A stretch of 58,685 nucleotides of DNA, from positions 1 to 58,685 of the forward strand of contig QYQN01000060.1 in NCBI GenBank assembly GCA_007280895.1. The letters are read 5' to 3'. The stretch comes from Methylococcaceae bacterium (GTDB lineage Bacteria; Pseudomonadota; Gammaproteobacteria; Methylococcales; Methylomonadaceae). The notes beneath the pieces were generated by a model that was not told the DNA's origin, made no database searches, and saw nothing but the letters and a program-made list of their open reading frames with translations. Position numbers and translations under genes: made by a program. The number at the start of each line of letters is the position of its first letter. Position 1 is the stretch's first letter. Below are positions 46,566 to 56,124 of the stretch, piece by piece.

Positions 46566-48068
46566 ATGACACACCACGCTCCCCAAAAAAAAATAATCAT
46601 CATCGGTGCTGGCTTAGGCGGCTTATCTGCAGCAATCTCTTTAGCCACCGAAGGCTTTGCGGTTGAACTCATAGAAAAAAATGACAAAGTAGGCGGTAAA
46701 CTTAATGTCTTAATAAAAGACGGCTTTACCTTTGATTTAGGCCCGTCCATTTTAACTATGCCGGCACTCTTTGATGCCTTATTCACTAACGCGGGCAAGC
46801 GCCGTGAAGACTATATTCATTTTCAACAAATTGAACCACATTGGCGAAATTTTTTTGAAGACGGTAGCGTGGTCGATTTAAGTGCTGACCCCTTGCTAAT
46901 GCACACGCAATTAAGTCAATTAGATCCTAAGGCTCCAGCAGAATTTGCACGCTTTATGGCGTATTCCAGACGTTTATGTGCCGCCACGGAAGCCAGTTAT
47001 TTCGCCAAAGGCGTAGATAACTTATGGGAATTGCTAAAGATTTATGGTCCCTTACGCAGTGCCCTTGATTTTGATGTGTTGCATTCAATGGATCAAGGGG
47101 TACGTAAGCATATTAGTCACCCGAAATTAGTTGAGATTCTTAATTATTTTATCAAGTATGTCGGTTCATCACCGTATGACGCACCCGCGTTACTCAATTT
47201 ATTGCCCGCTATTCAATTTGATTATGGCTTATGGTATGTGCAAGGCGGTATGTATGGTATTGCGCAAGGCTTAGAACGCTTAGCCTTAGAGTTGGGCGTG
47301 CGGATACGTGTCAACACTGAAGTCACCGAGATAACACAAGCAGGGCAACACGTGACGGGCGTGGTGTGCGCTGATGGCGAGAGCCTCCATGCTGATATTG
47401 TCGTATCCAACATGGAAGTCATTCCTGCCATGCAAAAGTTATTAAAAAGCAGTGCCACTGCGTTACAAAAAATGCAACGTTTTGCGCCCAGTTGTTCAGG
47501 CTTGGTGATGCATTTAGGCGTTAATCGACAATATCCTCAGTTAGCCCACCATAATTTCTTTTACTCTGATCATCCACGCGAGCATTTTAAGGCCGTTTTT
47601 ACTGAGCATCAATTGTCAGAAGATCCCACCATTTATCTGGTTGCACCTGTTAAAAGTGATCCACAACAAGCCCCTGAGGGCTGTGAAATTATAAAAATAT
47701 TGCCCCATATTCCTCACCTTGATCCTGCTAAACCTATTACCGCAGACCAGTATTTAGCCTTACGTGAGCGTGTATTGATTAAATTAGAACGAATGGGGCT
47801 CACTCATTTACGTCAACATATTGTTACCGAAGAATACTGGACACCGCATGACATCGAGGCGCGGTATTATTCACATCAGGGGTCAATTTATGGTGTGGTA
47901 GCCGATCGTTTTAAAAACTTAGGCTTTAAAGCACCGCAACGTAGTGGACAATTTAAGAATTTGTATTTCGTGGGAGGCAGTGTCAATCCTGGTGGGGGTA
48001 TGCCAATGGTCATCTTATCAGGGCAATTGGTACGCGATAAAATTCTTGAAGATCTTAAGGGTCAATAA
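46566..48068 (+). CDS. crtNb: C30 carotenoid oxygenase (CrtNb/CrtP type)
   Basis: A 500-aa flavoprotein with FAD motif IIIIGAGLGGLSAAISLA (residues 10-27), VGGKLNVLIKDGFTFDLGPS (about 41-60) and a C-terminal FVGGSVNPGGGMPMVILS. Segments YFIKYVGSSPYDAPALL (about 196-212), LWYVQGGMYGIAQGLERL and VVSNMEVIPAM resemble staphylococcal CrtP, the diapolycopene/diaponeurosporene oxygenase that oxidises terminal methyl groups to aldehydes, more than the CrtN desaturase. It would supply the substrate for the neighbouring Ald. It starts 1 bp after the ald stop codon, so the three genes form a tight operon. The assignment was made by eye and was not aligned formally. Confidence 0.85.
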   Translation: MTHHAPQKKIIIIGAGLGGLSAAISLATEGFAVELIEKNDKVGGKLNVLIKDGFTFDLGPSILTMPALFDALFTNAGKRREDYIHFQQIEPHWRNFFEDGSVVDLSADPLLMHTQLSQLDPKAPAEFARFMAYSRRLCAATEASYFAKGVDNLWELLKIYGPLRSALDFDVLHSMDQGVRKHISHPKLVEILNYFIKYVGSSPYDAPALLNLLPAIQFDYGLWYVQGGMYGIAQGLERLALELGVRIRVNTEVTEITQAGQHVTGVVCADGESLHADIVVSNMEVIPAMQKLLKSSATALQKMQRFAPSCSGLVMHLGVNRQYPQLAHHNFFYSDHPREHFKAVFTEHQLSEDPTIYLVAPVKSDPQQAPEGCEIIKILPHIPHLDPAKPITADQYLALRERVLIKLERMGLTHLRQHIVTEEYWTPHDIEARYYSHQGSIYGVVADRFKNLGFKAPQRSGQFKNLYFVGGSVNPGGGMPMVILSGQLVRDKILEDLKGQ

Positions 48069-48073
48069 GCTGT

Positions 48074-48271
48074 ATGCGTCGAGTCCAAAGCAATAAATTA
48101 CTGATGAGTAAATGGACGGCGGTTACGCCAGTAAATAAAGAAAAGCATTTTCTTGTCACCCGACTTAACCTTCTTTTAATTGAATTGGAAGCGGTTTATA
48201 CACAGCACAAAATTAACTTACCGTTACAGGATTTAGCTGACGCAAGCCAATGGCGACAAGGTTGGCACTAA
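48074..48271 (+). CDS. Small Trp-rich protein (TIGR02450 type)
   Basis: A 65-aa protein with the pattern KLLMSKWTAVTPVNKEKHFLV at the N-terminus (residues 8-28, in two parts: KLLMSKWTAV and TPVNKEKHFLV). It ends with ASQWRQGWH, matching the small TIGR02450 family known from proteobacteria. Function unknown. It starts 5 bp after the carotenoid oxygenase gene ends, so it is probably transcribed with the pigment genes, although I know of no functional link. No signal or membrane segment. Confidence 0.75.
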   Translation: MRRVQSNKLLMSKWTAVTPVNKEKHFLVTRLNLLLIELEAVYTQHKINLPLQDLADASQWRQGWH

Positions 48272-48337
48272 TTTATCCCCTCCCCTCGCACACCTCAACT
48301 TATTTGACGTGTGCAGCCTACATTTAATCTAAACATC

Positions 48338-49954
48338 ATGACGGAAGCTGTATACATAGCCTTAACATTAGGTGGATTACTGTTGTTAGCTGTATTGATT
48401 TTACTGGCCATTGTGCTGATAAAAATAAATCGTTTATTGGCAAGTAATCCAGAAACAGCTTACACAGAATTAACGCGTTTAGTTCAGAATAATGAGCTTA
48501 ATTTAACTACTGGACTGCTTGAATCCAGAAAAGAACTTAGGGATGTGAGTGCTGAAAATCGGCGCGAAATCCAAGAGGTATTTAAAAATTTGCAAGATAC
48601 CTTGCTCAATCGTATGGCTGAAAACAGTGCACTACAAGTTCAGCAACTTGCCGCATTTAAAACCTCACAGGCTGAGCTTGCAGAAAAACTCATCAACAAT
48701 TCCACTGAATTTAAACAGCGTGTAACGCAGTCACTGCAACTAAGCAGTGAGGTGCAAAGCCAAAAACAAGATGAATTCCGTGACAAAACCTTAGCCAGCT
48801 TTACTGCTTTTGAAGCCACCATAAAAACAGATGCTAAGGTTAATCGTGAAGAATTAAACAACGGTCTCAGTTCCTTTGAAGGCAAATTCTCTAATGGTAT
48901 CAAAGATTTTAACGCGCAATTACGCCTCCAGTTTGCCGAATTAAACAAGCAGCAAGCGGATGTTAATCAACAATCCAGAAACAGTCTGTTAGACCTTCGC
49001 CAAACCATAGAAAATCAATTAAAAGCCATTCGTGAAGACAATAATGTGCAGCTAAATGAAATGCGCAAAACTGTTGATGAGAAATTGCACGATACGTTAG
49101 AAAAACGCTTGGGCGAATCATTTAAGCAAGTCAGTGACCGATTAGAACAAGTTCATAAAGGCTTGGGGGAAATGCAAAGCTTGGCAATTGGCGTAGGCGA
49201 TCTTAAAAAAGTATTAGCTAATGTAAAGACACGCGGCATTTTAGGGGAATATCAATTAGGCAATATTTTGGAACAAATTTTGTCGCCCGATCAGTATGCA
49301 ATCAATGTGGCGACTAAACAAGGGAGTCGCGATAACGTTGAGTTTGCCGTTAAGTTACCAGGCAAATCAGACGAAAAAACAGTCTGGTTACCGATTGATT
49401 CAAAATTTCCATTGGAAAGCTACCAAGCTTTACAGACCGCATGGGAAGAGGGCAACAGCGTGGCTATTGAGACAGCTCAAAAACAGTTATTGAAAGCCAT
49501 AGAAAGTTTCGCCAAAGACATTAGCAGTAAATACATTGACCCACCGCACACCACTGATTTTGCGATATTATTTTTGCCAATTGAAAGCCTGTATGCTGAA
49601 ATTTTACGGCATCCCAAACTCTTTGAGAAATTGCAAAGAACCCACCGTATCACCATAACAGGCCCGACAACGTTATCCGCGTTACTCAATAGTTTGAGCA
49701 TGGGCTTTAGAACCTTAGCTGTGCAAAAACGTAGCAGCGAAGTTTGGAAAGTGCTTGCTGAAGTTAAAACTGAATTCAAAAAATATTCTGAACAATTAGC
49801 CGCTGTGCATAAGCATATCAATTCGGCGTCAACGACCTTAGAAACCTTGCAAACTACGCGCACCAAAGCAATCGATCGTAAGCTTCGAAGTGTGGAAACA
49901 ATGGCACTACATAGCGGCATTGTGCCGCCAGTGTTACTGGAGGAGGACGATTAA
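48338..49954 (+). CDS. rmuC: DNA recombination protein RmuC
   Basis: RmuC is a membrane-anchored protein with a PD-(D/E)XK nuclease-like fold, implicated in limiting inversions between short inverted repeats. The 538-aa protein has an N-terminal membrane helix (about 4-28) and a long coiled coil (about 40-290). The conserved C-terminal RmuC domain has RGILGEYQLGNILEQIL (about 300-316), WLPIDSKFPLESYQAL and FLPIESLYAEIL. The ATG places the helix at the extreme N-terminus; a GTG 27 bp earlier is possible. A perfect hairpin follows the gene. Confidence 0.94.
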   Translation: MTEAVYIALTLGGLLLLAVLILLAIVLIKINRLLASNPETAYTELTRLVQNNELNLTTGLLESRKELRDVSAENRREIQEVFKNLQDTLLNRMAENSALQVQQLAAFKTSQAELAEKLINNSTEFKQRVTQSLQLSSEVQSQKQDEFRDKTLASFTAFEATIKTDAKVNREELNNGLSSFEGKFSNGIKDFNAQLRLQFAELNKQQADVNQQSRNSLLDLRQTIENQLKAIREDNNVQLNEMRKTVDEKLHDTLEKRLGESFKQVSDRLEQVHKGLGEMQSLAIGVGDLKKVLANVKTRGILGEYQLGNILEQILSPDQYAINVATKQGSRDNVEFAVKLPGKSDEKTVWLPIDSKFPLESYQALQTAWEEGNSVAIETAQKQLLKAIESFAKDISSKYIDPPHTTDFAILFLPIESLYAEILRHPKLFEKLQRTHRITITGPTTLSALLNSLSMGFRTLAVQKRSSEVWKVLAEVKTEFKKYSEQLAAVHKHINSASTTLETLQTTRTKAIDRKLRSVETMALHSGIVPPVLLEEDD

Positions 49955-49980
49955 TACAAGGTGCTGTTCAATAAACACGT

Positions 49981-50012
49981 AAGGTGCATAAGTGATAGTT
50001 CTTATGCACCTT
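49981..50012. terminator. Perfect hairpin between rmuC and the TPR gene
   Basis: AAGGTGCATAAG (49981-49992) and CTTATGCACCTT (50001-50012) are perfect 12-bp arms around an 8-nt loop. It lies 27 bp after rmuC and before the convergent TPR gene, so it could serve both transcripts. It has no T-tract, so its terminator strength is uncertain. Confidence 0.55.
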
Positions 50013-50132
50013 GTGGTTTGCCGAATGACACTAGCGCTTATCCAGACTACGCTTTAAAACGAGTTAAGCTTAATACGTCGGATAGATGCGTGCCCCACAT
50101 AAAAATTGAAACCTGAAGCGTTTTAGACTTTT

Positions 50133-50897
50133 TCATTTTTCACTGTTAGGGCTGTCGTCTGTATGCGCCACGTCGGCCATGTTGTCGCCTGCATTATCAG
50201 TACTTTCGTTATCCTCGTGTTTAGCGGGGGATTTTGCTTTTAATTTTGCCAGTCTGGCTGCTTCCAATGCTTCGGCCTGTGCTTGTTCCTGAGCGTCTAC
50301 CATAGCAATAAAGTCTGTAAACCATAAAACATCAAGCACACTGACTAAATCCAAGTCTGCTTTAATATCCGCAACCACTGGCAAACTGCCGTGTTGAAAG
50401 GAATCCTGTAAAGCACTTAAACAAGCAAGTTCCTCACCTTTTAAGGCATGAATGCACGCCAAGTTATATGACGCAGTACCTTTTTGAATGTTATTAGCGC
50501 TCTCAAAACACTGTTTAGCTAAATCATATAATGCGTCCTTAACCGCCACTTTTTTCAAGCGTGCTAACTCCATATAGGCAACGCCACCATCGATGGCTGC
50601 ACCTAAATAATGTGGATTAATCACCCGACAAAATGAAAATTTTTCAATAGCTTCACTATAAATTTTTTCTGCTTCTGTTCCAGTTTTGGATTGTGCTTGA
50701 TGCAATAAAGCAAAGCCCCAATGGTACAACGCGTCTGCCCGCATAGGATCATCCATCATGACTTCTGCATAGCCTTGATAGGCTGCTTTATAAAGGTGAT
50801 CAGCTGAAGTGCTAGGTTTATTACGTGCTTCTTGGCTTTGCTTGATCGCCGTTTTAAGCTGACCAGCACGTTTATTGAACAAATTAAGTAACGACAT
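50133..50897 (-). CDS. TPR-like helical repeat protein
   Basis: A 254-aa cytoplasmic protein. Helical pairs typical of tetratricopeptide repeats are visible: DALYHWGFALLHQAQSK (about residues 55-71), IYSEAIEKFSFCRVINP, AAIDGGVAYMELARL, and YNLACIHALKGEELACLSAL (about 144-163), the last resembling a TPR end-of-group segment. A Glu/Ala-rich helix (EQAQAEALEAARLAK) and a low-complexity acidic tail follow. The protein probably acts as a binding scaffold; partners are unknown. It lies 116 bp downstream of rhlE on the same strand. Confidence 0.65.
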   Translation of the reverse strand: MSLLNLFNKRAGQLKTAIKQSQEARNKPSTSADHLYKAAYQGYAEVMMDDPMRADALYHWGFALLHQAQSKTGTEAEKIYSEAIEKFSFCRVINPHYLGAAIDGGVAYMELARLKKVAVKDALYDLAKQCFESANNIQKGTASYNLACIHALKGEELACLSALQDSFQHGSLPVVADIKADLDLVSVLDVLWFTDFIAMVDAQEQAQAEALEAARLAKLKAKSPAKHEDNESTDNAGDNMADVAHTDDSPNSEK

Positions 50898-51013
50898 GAG
50901 CTCTCCTATAAAATGGACTTATTATTATTTTTTCATGTTTTATCACTGCTCACAGTGAGCATTTTGTAACATTGGAAGCAGTGACATCTGTTTAGGTCAG
51001 CATAACGCAATGC

Positions 51014-52321
51014 TTAGCGTTTACTACTTCTGGCGCTACCACGACGGCCTGCTGGCTTACCAAGATTATCAGGTGATTTTGACGATTTCCCTACTGGCGG
51101 CGTTTTTTTATTGTGTCGAAAATCTTTATTACCTGTTGTCTTATTGGGCGCATTTTTTTTCGGTGCCTCCGCAACAGTTAACGAAATAGGTTCGTGGCCT
51201 GTATCGGCAACACGTGGAATTTGCCGTTTTAAAAATTTTTCCAAGTCTGCTAAATAACGTGCTTCATCAGGACACACCAAAGAAATCGCTACGCCCGTTG
51301 CGCCTGCTCGACCTGTTCTACCAATTCTATGCACATAATCTTCTGGCACTTGGGGTAAATCAAAATTAACCACGTGTGGTAAGTCTTCAATATCCAAGCC
51401 ACGTGCAGCAATATCTGTCGCCACTAAAACCGAGACCTTGCCAGTTTTAAATGCTTCTAAGGCTTTATTGCGAGCACCTTGTGTTTTATCGCCATGCAGT
51501 GCTGTTGCCCGAATTCCATCTGTCATTAATTGTTTTTGTAAACGATCGGCGCCATGTTTCGTGCGCACAAAGACCAAAACTTGTTGCCAATTATTGCTGC
51601 CGATCAAATACGATAACACCTCACGCTTATACTCTTTATTAATCGCGTATAACTGCTCTGTGATCGTATCAGCTGTGGCATTTTGTCGTGCAACGGACAC
51701 TTCAGTGGGATTATTTAATAAGGCCGCTGCCAGCGTTTTAATGCCATTGGCAATCGTGGCAGAAAATAATACTGTTTGTCTACGCTTGGGTAATAATCCC
51801 ATCAGCCTTTTTATATCAGGTAAAAAGCCCATATCTAACATACGATCAGCTTCATCTAATACCAAAATATCCACTTTTGATAAATTAACATTACGTTGCT
51901 GAACGTGATCAAGCAAGCGTCCTGGGGTCGCTACAATAATATCGCAACCACGTCGTAAATTACGCGTTTGCATTCCCACGCTTACCCCGCCCACAATCAC
52001 TTCTGCAGTTAACGGGAGATATTTTCCATACGCTTTGATGCTATCAAACACTTGTAAGGCTAGTTCACGGGTGGGCGTTAAAATTAAGCCACGAACCGGA
52101 CGAGATACTTGCGAAAAATCGACTTCTTCTGCTAAGCGTTGTAATAAAGGCAAAGCAAAACTTGCTGTTTTACCCGTACCTGTTTGTGCACCGGCTAAAA
52201 TATCTTTACCACTTAACATCAATGGAATAGTTTGCTGTTGAACAGGTGTGGGGATGCTGTAACCTTGTTCGGCAACAGCGGTAAGAAGCGCTTCGGTTAA
52301 ACCGAGTTGTTTAAAAGACAT
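51014..52321 (-). CDS. rhlE: ATP-dependent RNA helicase RhlE
   Basis: RhlE is a DEAD-box RNA helicase involved in ribosome assembly and RNA turnover. The 435-aa protein has the Q motif ([14 protein letters not shown], about residues 20-33), motif I AQTGTGKT (about 45-52), Ia PTRELA, II DEAD (about 155-158), [18 protein letters not shown] and [10 protein letters not shown] (about 332-339). Its C-terminus is basic and lacks the DbpA/DeaD-type RNA-binding domain that is encoded alone at 13591-14169. The sequence around the motifs ([18 protein letters not shown]) is RhlE-like. Confidence 0.94.
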   Translation of the reverse strand: MSFKQLGLTEALLTAVAEQGYSIPTPVQQQTIPLMLSGKDILAGAQTGTGKTASFALPLLQRLAEEVDFSQVSRPVRGLILTPTRELALQVFDSIKAYGKYLPLTAEVIVGGVSVGMQTRNLRRGCDIIVATPGRLLDHVQQRNVNLSKVDILVLDEADRMLDMGFLPDIKRLMGLLPKRRQTVLFSATIANGIKTLAAALLNNPTEVSVARQNATADTITEQLYAINKEYKREVLSYLIGSNNWQQVLVFVRTKHGADRLQKQLMTDGIRATALHGDKTQGARNKALEAFKTGKVSVLVATDIAARGLDIEDLPHVVNFDLPQVPEDYVHRIGRTGRAGATGVAISLVCPDEARYLADLEKFLKRQIPRVADTGHEPISLTVAEAPKKNAPNKTTGNKDFRHNKKTPPVGKSSKSPDNLGKPAGRRGSARSSKR

Positions 52322-52432
52322 TAATACCTCAAAAATTTACTACAAAAACAAATACTATACTCTAAATATAGGAGAATTTTCTTTCTTAGCTTAGCGAATG
52401 CTATAACAGCCAGCTGTTTTATCGTGCGCTCG

Positions 52433-53440
52433 TTAACCTCCCGTCATATTCATATAGCGCATGATGACGGGTTGCTCATGCAGGTTAAATTCATGGCGTT
52501 CTGGTTTTATTAACATAGCATCGATAATTGCTTGCTTTAAATCTGCCACTTTATAGTCTGCACTGCGCATAAGCTGTTTTAAATCAATAGAATGCTCATT
52601 ACCCAAACACAGCAATAAGCGCCCTTCAACGGTTAATCGCACTCGATTACAGCTACCACAAAAATTATGGCTATGCGGTGAGATAAAACCAACATTTGTG
52701 GTTGTTCCTGCGACGTGAAAATAATCTGAAGGTCCACCTGTTTTCGTTTCAGTATGATGTAAAGAAAATTCTTTAGCTAAATCAGCCTTAATTTGGTCAC
52801 TTGAATAATACGCCTCTGCGCGATTATGCTGTTCAACAATCCCCAGCGGCATTTCTTCAATGAAACTAATATCAATGCCTTGTTTAATAGCATAACGAAC
52901 TAAATCAGTCACTTCCAGATGATTACGATCTTTTAAAATAACCGCATTTAATTTAATACGGGTAAACTTTTGTGCTGTTGCACGTTCAATTCCTTGTAAC
53001 ACTTGCTGTAAGTTACCAGTTCGCGTGATGGCCTTAAATTTAATAGGATCTAAGGTGTCCAAACTGATATTAAGACGCTTAACGCCCGCTTTACATAAGG
53101 GCTCTGCTAACTCAACTAACTGTGAGCCGTTCGTTGTTAAGACCAACTCTTCAAGTGATGTTAACTGACCTAGCTGCTGTAATAATCCTAAAGCACCCTT
53201 ACGAACCAAAGGCTCTCCGCCAGTAATACGAATTTTTTTTACGCCTAATTCAGTAAATGTTTTTGCAATATGGTAAATCTCTTCCAAAGATAAAATTGCT
53301 GCGCGAGGTAAAAACTCCATCTGTTCCGCCATGCAATACACACAACGAAAATCACAGCGATCGGTAATTGAAATACGTAAATATGTTATTTTTCGACCAA
53401 AACGATCGATTAATTGGTCGGTTGTCAATCCTGTTGTCAT
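52433..53440 (-). CDS. moaA: GTP 3',8-cyclase MoaA (molybdenum cofactor)
   Basis: MoaA is a radical-SAM enzyme that starts molybdenum-cofactor synthesis by converting GTP to 3',8-cyclo-7,8-dihydro-GTP. The 335-aa protein starts at the ATG giving MTTGLTTDQLIDRFGRKI; an upstream TTG is not supported. The N-terminal SAM cluster is CDFRCVYC (about residues 28-35), ITGGEPLVRKG follows (about 78-88), and the C-terminal cluster is in FCGSCNRVRL (about 264-273) with a third Cys in LLLCLGNE. The C-terminus ends MNMTGG, the GG tail needed for activity. No other moa genes are adjacent. It is divergent from the exported GDPD. Confidence 0.96.
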   Translation of the reverse strand: MTTGLTTDQLIDRFGRKITYLRISITDRCDFRCVYCMAEQMEFLPRAAILSLEEIYHIAKTFTELGVKKIRITGGEPLVRKGALGLLQQLGQLTSLEELVLTTNGSQLVELAEPLCKAGVKRLNISLDTLDPIKFKAITRTGNLQQVLQGIERATAQKFTRIKLNAVILKDRNHLEVTDLVRYAIKQGIDISFIEEMPLGIVEQHNRAEAYYSSDQIKADLAKEFSLHHTETKTGGPSDYFHVAGTTTNVGFISPHSHNFCGSCNRVRLTVEGRLLLCLGNEHSIDLKQLMRSADYKVADLKQAIIDAMLIKPERHEFNLHEQPVIMRYMNMTGG

Positions 53441-53574
53441 AAGTAATTGTGTTCTAAATTGTGCTCTACAAAGTGATATAAAAGAGTCTTTATCATTGTT
53501 AAAGTAATGCCCTGTACACGTAAATAAATCAGACAAATTATATACTTATTGACATAAAAATGACTTATTCCACA

Positions 53575-53583
53575 TGCTATAGT
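53575..53583 (+). promoter_or_regulatory. Extended -10 promoter candidate of the GDPD gene
   Basis: TGCTATAGT fits the extended -10 pattern, 57 bp before the GDPD ATG. A perfect TTGACA at 53549-53554 lies too far upstream (23-bp spacer) to act with it in the standard way. No PhoB box could be recognised by eye. Confidence 0.4.
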
Positions 53584-53630
53584 AAAAAAGTAAGTGGCCT
53601 AAGTTGCTTACACTTAATTTTATCTATTTT

Positions 53631-53634
53631 GGAG
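53631..53634 (+). promoter_or_regulatory. Ribosome binding site that fixes the GDPD start
   Basis: GGAG 6 bp before the ATG at 53641. It excludes a start at the in-frame ATG 53560, which would put 27 residues before the signal peptide. Confidence 0.75.
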
Positions 53635-53640
53635 ACTCTC

Positions 53641-54855
53641 ATGCGTTTAATAAAAATGTTGCTAGCTGTTGCCGCTTTTTCGGCAGTACTATCACCGCTA
53701 GCAAGCCAAGCTAACGAAAAAATTCAATTAGGACCAAGACCCTTCTTTCTTGTTGATGACATGGACCAAAGTGCATTAAAAACAAGATTGCAACAATGTG
53801 CTAAAGGTCCTTTTTACAAAACTAATTTTTCTATTGGTCACCGTGGCGCTGGCATGCAGTTCCCAGAACACACTGAGCAATCTTACAAAGCAGCTGCCAA
53901 AATGGGTGCCGGTATTGTAGAGTGTGACGTAACATTTACTAAAGATAAAGAATTAGTCTGCCGTCACTCACAATGTGATTTACACACCACCACCAATATT
54001 CTTGACACACCCTTAGCAGAAAAATGCTCGGTTAAACCCGATTACAGCAGCGATACGCCTTTTGCTAATGTTAAATGCTGCACCAGCGACATCACTGTGG
54101 CTGAGTTTAAATCTTTAAAAGGTAAAATGGATGCCGGTAATTCTAAAGCAAAAACTCTTGCTGAATACCTAGATTCAACACCTAACTGGCGCACTGATTT
54201 GTACGCAAGCAACGGCAAATTAATGACTCATAAAGAAAGCATTGAGTTATTTAAAAAACTACACGTCAAAATGACGCCAGAATTAAAAGGTGCAAGCGTT
54301 CCCATGCCTTTCGATGGATTCAGCCAAGAAATGTATGCACAAAAAATGCTTGATGAGTATAAAGAAGCTGGTGTGAATCCAAAAGATGTTTATCCACAAT
54401 CTTTTGATTTCAAAGATATAGTTTACTGGATTAAAAATGAACCTGCCTTCGGTAATCAAGCCGTTGCCTTAGAAGATTTAAATACACCCGAAGATGTGTT
54501 GGCCGCCACTGCACGCATTAGTGGCATGGTAAGCCAAGGTGTAAAAATTGTTGCACCGCCAACATGGGCATTAGTTAGCTTAAATGCAAACAATAAAATT
54601 GTTGCTTCAGACTATGCTAAAGCATTAAAAGCAGCAGGTTTAAAAATCATTACTTGGACAATAGAGCGTTCTGGTCCATTGGCTAAAGTTCAAAGCAATG
54701 CTTATTACTATCAATCTGTTGTTGCTGGCGTAAAAACAGATGGCGACATGATGGTTATGCTTGATGTATTAGCAAAAGATGTAGGCGTAATAGGTGTATT
54801 TTCAGATTGGGCTGCAACAGTGACGTATTATGCAAACTGCATGAATTTAAAATAA
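53641..54855 (+). CDS. Exported glycerophosphodiester phosphodiesterase family protein
   Basis: Members hydrolyse glycerophosphodiesters, deacylated phospholipids, to glycerol-3-phosphate. The 404-aa protein has a signal peptide ([20 protein letters not shown], cleavage after ASQA). The GDPD active site is visible: [18 protein letters not shown] (about residues 68-85), [12 protein letters not shown] (about 95-106) and [13 protein letters not shown] (about 108-120). The region after it holds several more Cys (EKCSVK; VKCCTSD), which fits disulfides in the periplasm or outside. A second acidic motif (MTPELKGA) completes the metal site. It is larger than GlpQ (about 358 aa) and unlike the cytoplasmic UgpQ. 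It stands alone, divergent from moaA and closed by a terminator. Confidence 0.88.
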   Translation: MRLIKMLLAVAAFSAVLSPLASQANEKIQLGPRPFFLVDDMDQSALKTRLQQCAKGPFYKTNFSIGHRGAGMQFPEHTEQSYKAAAKMGAGIVECDVTFTKDKELVCRHSQCDLHTTTNILDTPLAEKCSVKPDYSSDTPFANVKCCTSDITVAEFKSLKGKMDAGNSKAKTLAEYLDSTPNWRTDLYASNGKLMTHKESIELFKKLHVKMTPELKGASVPMPFDGFSQEMYAQKMLDEYKEAGVNPKDVYPQSFDFKDIVYWIKNEPAFGNQAVALEDLNTPEDVLAATARISGMVSQGVKIVAPPTWALVSLNANNKIVASDYAKALKAAGLKIITWTIERSGPLAKVQSNAYYYQSVVAGVKTDGDMMVMLDVLAKDVGVIGVFSDWAATVTYYANCMNLK

Positions 54856-55222
54856 TCACTGACGATTAAAATTTTACTGACACGTAACAGCTGCGCAGCT
54901 TTATTTTAAGCTGCGCAGCTTTTTTTTGACCTTATGTACACAAAAATCATCATTACAGAAAAATTAATGGCCTAACTAAAGCCAACTAAGCGTGCCGCTA
55001 AGGTCAAGCTTTCAGTTAAAGTGGCGCCTGCTATCCAGACAAAAATCATACACTTTAAAAAAAGCACCTGTATTTATGACTGCTTAAACGACTATATTTT
55101 TTAGGTTATCGTTGCGAAATATAAAAACAGATGAGGGGTAAACTGGAACAAATGAGTGAAGGTCTTTATAATCCACACACCGTTTTAATTTTAATTTTTC
55201 AGTCTTAGTGAATTTATACCTT
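54856..55222. other. Intergenic region between GDPD and the TPR lipoprotein
   Basis: About 365 bp. It contains the duplicated-palindrome terminator at 54889-54928; the rest (54930-55222) is AT-rich. I see no further gene and no confident promoter for the downstream lipoprotein gene. Confidence 0.5.
54889..54928 (+). terminator. Terminator built from two copies of a perfect palindrome
   Basis: AGCTGCGCAGCT occurs at 54889-54900 and again at 54909-54920, and each copy is itself palindromic. The two copies can pair to give a 12-bp stem with an 8-nt loop, directly followed by a T-run (54920-54927). It closes the GDPD transcript. Confidence 0.85.
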
Positions 55223-56008
55223 ATGTCTACGCAACGACTTCTCCTTTTTTGCGCTTTGCCTGTGTTAATAACAGGCTGTACGGTATTTAACACAAAAGAA
55301 CCAGCACCTGTATTCCAAAATCGCCCAACTGTTTATCGTGCACCAGTAAGCCCACAACCCACTGAGCCCACCCCGCCTAAAACGGTTGAGTCAAGCAATG
55401 AAGCAGTTGAAATCACTGCCTTGCCAGAAACCAACTTAGCCACCCCTATTGAACTACCTTCAGAACCCTTAACGCCTGAACAAAACGTACAACCGTCAAG
55501 CACTGAACCTGCTCAGGATACAAGCACACCGCCACAACCCTCAGCCGCCTTGCCAGAAAGTACCGATTCTTCAGCACTTACACCCACGCCAGCTCAAGCT
55601 ACTCAAGCACCCACGCCAGAAATAGATACCCCAGCACCCGTGCGAGCTGGCGAACCTGATTTTGAACCGCTCCGTTCATTTGTGCCCCTCTCCCCTGCAG
55701 TCAATGCTTTAGTACTTGCTGCTAATCAAAATACTGAACATGGCAATCTGCAAAATGCCACGGCCACCATAGAACGTGCGATTCGTATAGAGCCAAGAAA
55801 TGCGACACTGTATTACAAACTAGCCTTGTTGCGCTTACAAGAAGCACGACCACGCTTAGCTGAAGATTTAGCAAAAAAATCTGCCATCCTTGCGTCCAAC
55901 GACACGCGCTTAAAAAAACACAGCTGGCTATTAATTGCCCGTGCTAGAAAATTACAAAACAATTTTGAAGGTGCTAAAGCGGCACAAGATAAAGCAGATG
56001 GTTTTTAA
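55223..56008 (+). CDS. TPR lipoprotein with a Pro/Thr-rich linker
   Basis: A 261-aa lipoprotein. The N-terminus has a signal (STQRLLLFCALPVLITGC) with lipobox LITGC; the lipidated Cys is near residue 18. A long disordered stretch rich in Pro, Thr, Glu and Ala (about 25-150) leads to a folded C-terminal part. This holds two or three TPR-like helical pairs (ATIERAIRIEPRNATLYYKLALL; AEDLAKKSAIL), cut here to short segments. The ATG at 55223 is preferred to a GTG 15 bp earlier; neither has a good ribosome site. It lies 116 bp upstream of prmB. A periplasmic scaffold role is plausible but unproven. Confidence 0.75.
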   Translation: MSTQRLLLFCALPVLITGCTVFNTKEPAPVFQNRPTVYRAPVSPQPTEPTPPKTVESSNEAVEITALPETNLATPIELPSEPLTPEQNVQPSSTEPAQDTSTPPQPSAALPESTDSSALTPTPAQATQAPTPEIDTPAPVRAGEPDFEPLRSFVPLSPAVNALVLAANQNTEHGNLQNATATIERAIRIEPRNATLYYKLALLRLQEARPRLAEDLAKKSAILASNDTRLKKHSWLLIARARKLQNNFEGAKAAQDKADGF

Positions 56009-56124
56009 TCGCTTGCTGAGTTTTTAACAACGCTATTAACTTAATTACTTTTAATATTTAAACTAAGCCACAACTTACAATTATTTCATTAATAATTACT
56101 CACCCTTAACCACTAATTACCCTT

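Noticed and set aside
49477-49920. Long antisense ORF in rmuC
   Set aside because: It lies fully inside rmuC on the opposite strand, has no family features, and rmuC itself is intact with conserved motifs.
53441-53536. Extra N-terminal region of moaA from TTG 53536
   Set aside because: MoaA proteins begin close to MTTGLTTDQLIDRFGR; the ATG at 53440 fits, and the upstream part is low-quality sequence without family similarity.
53549-53583. TTGACA plus TATAGT as a standard -35/-10 promoter for the GDPD gene
   Set aside because: The spacer is 23 bp, far from 16-18; only the extended -10 was retained as a candidate.
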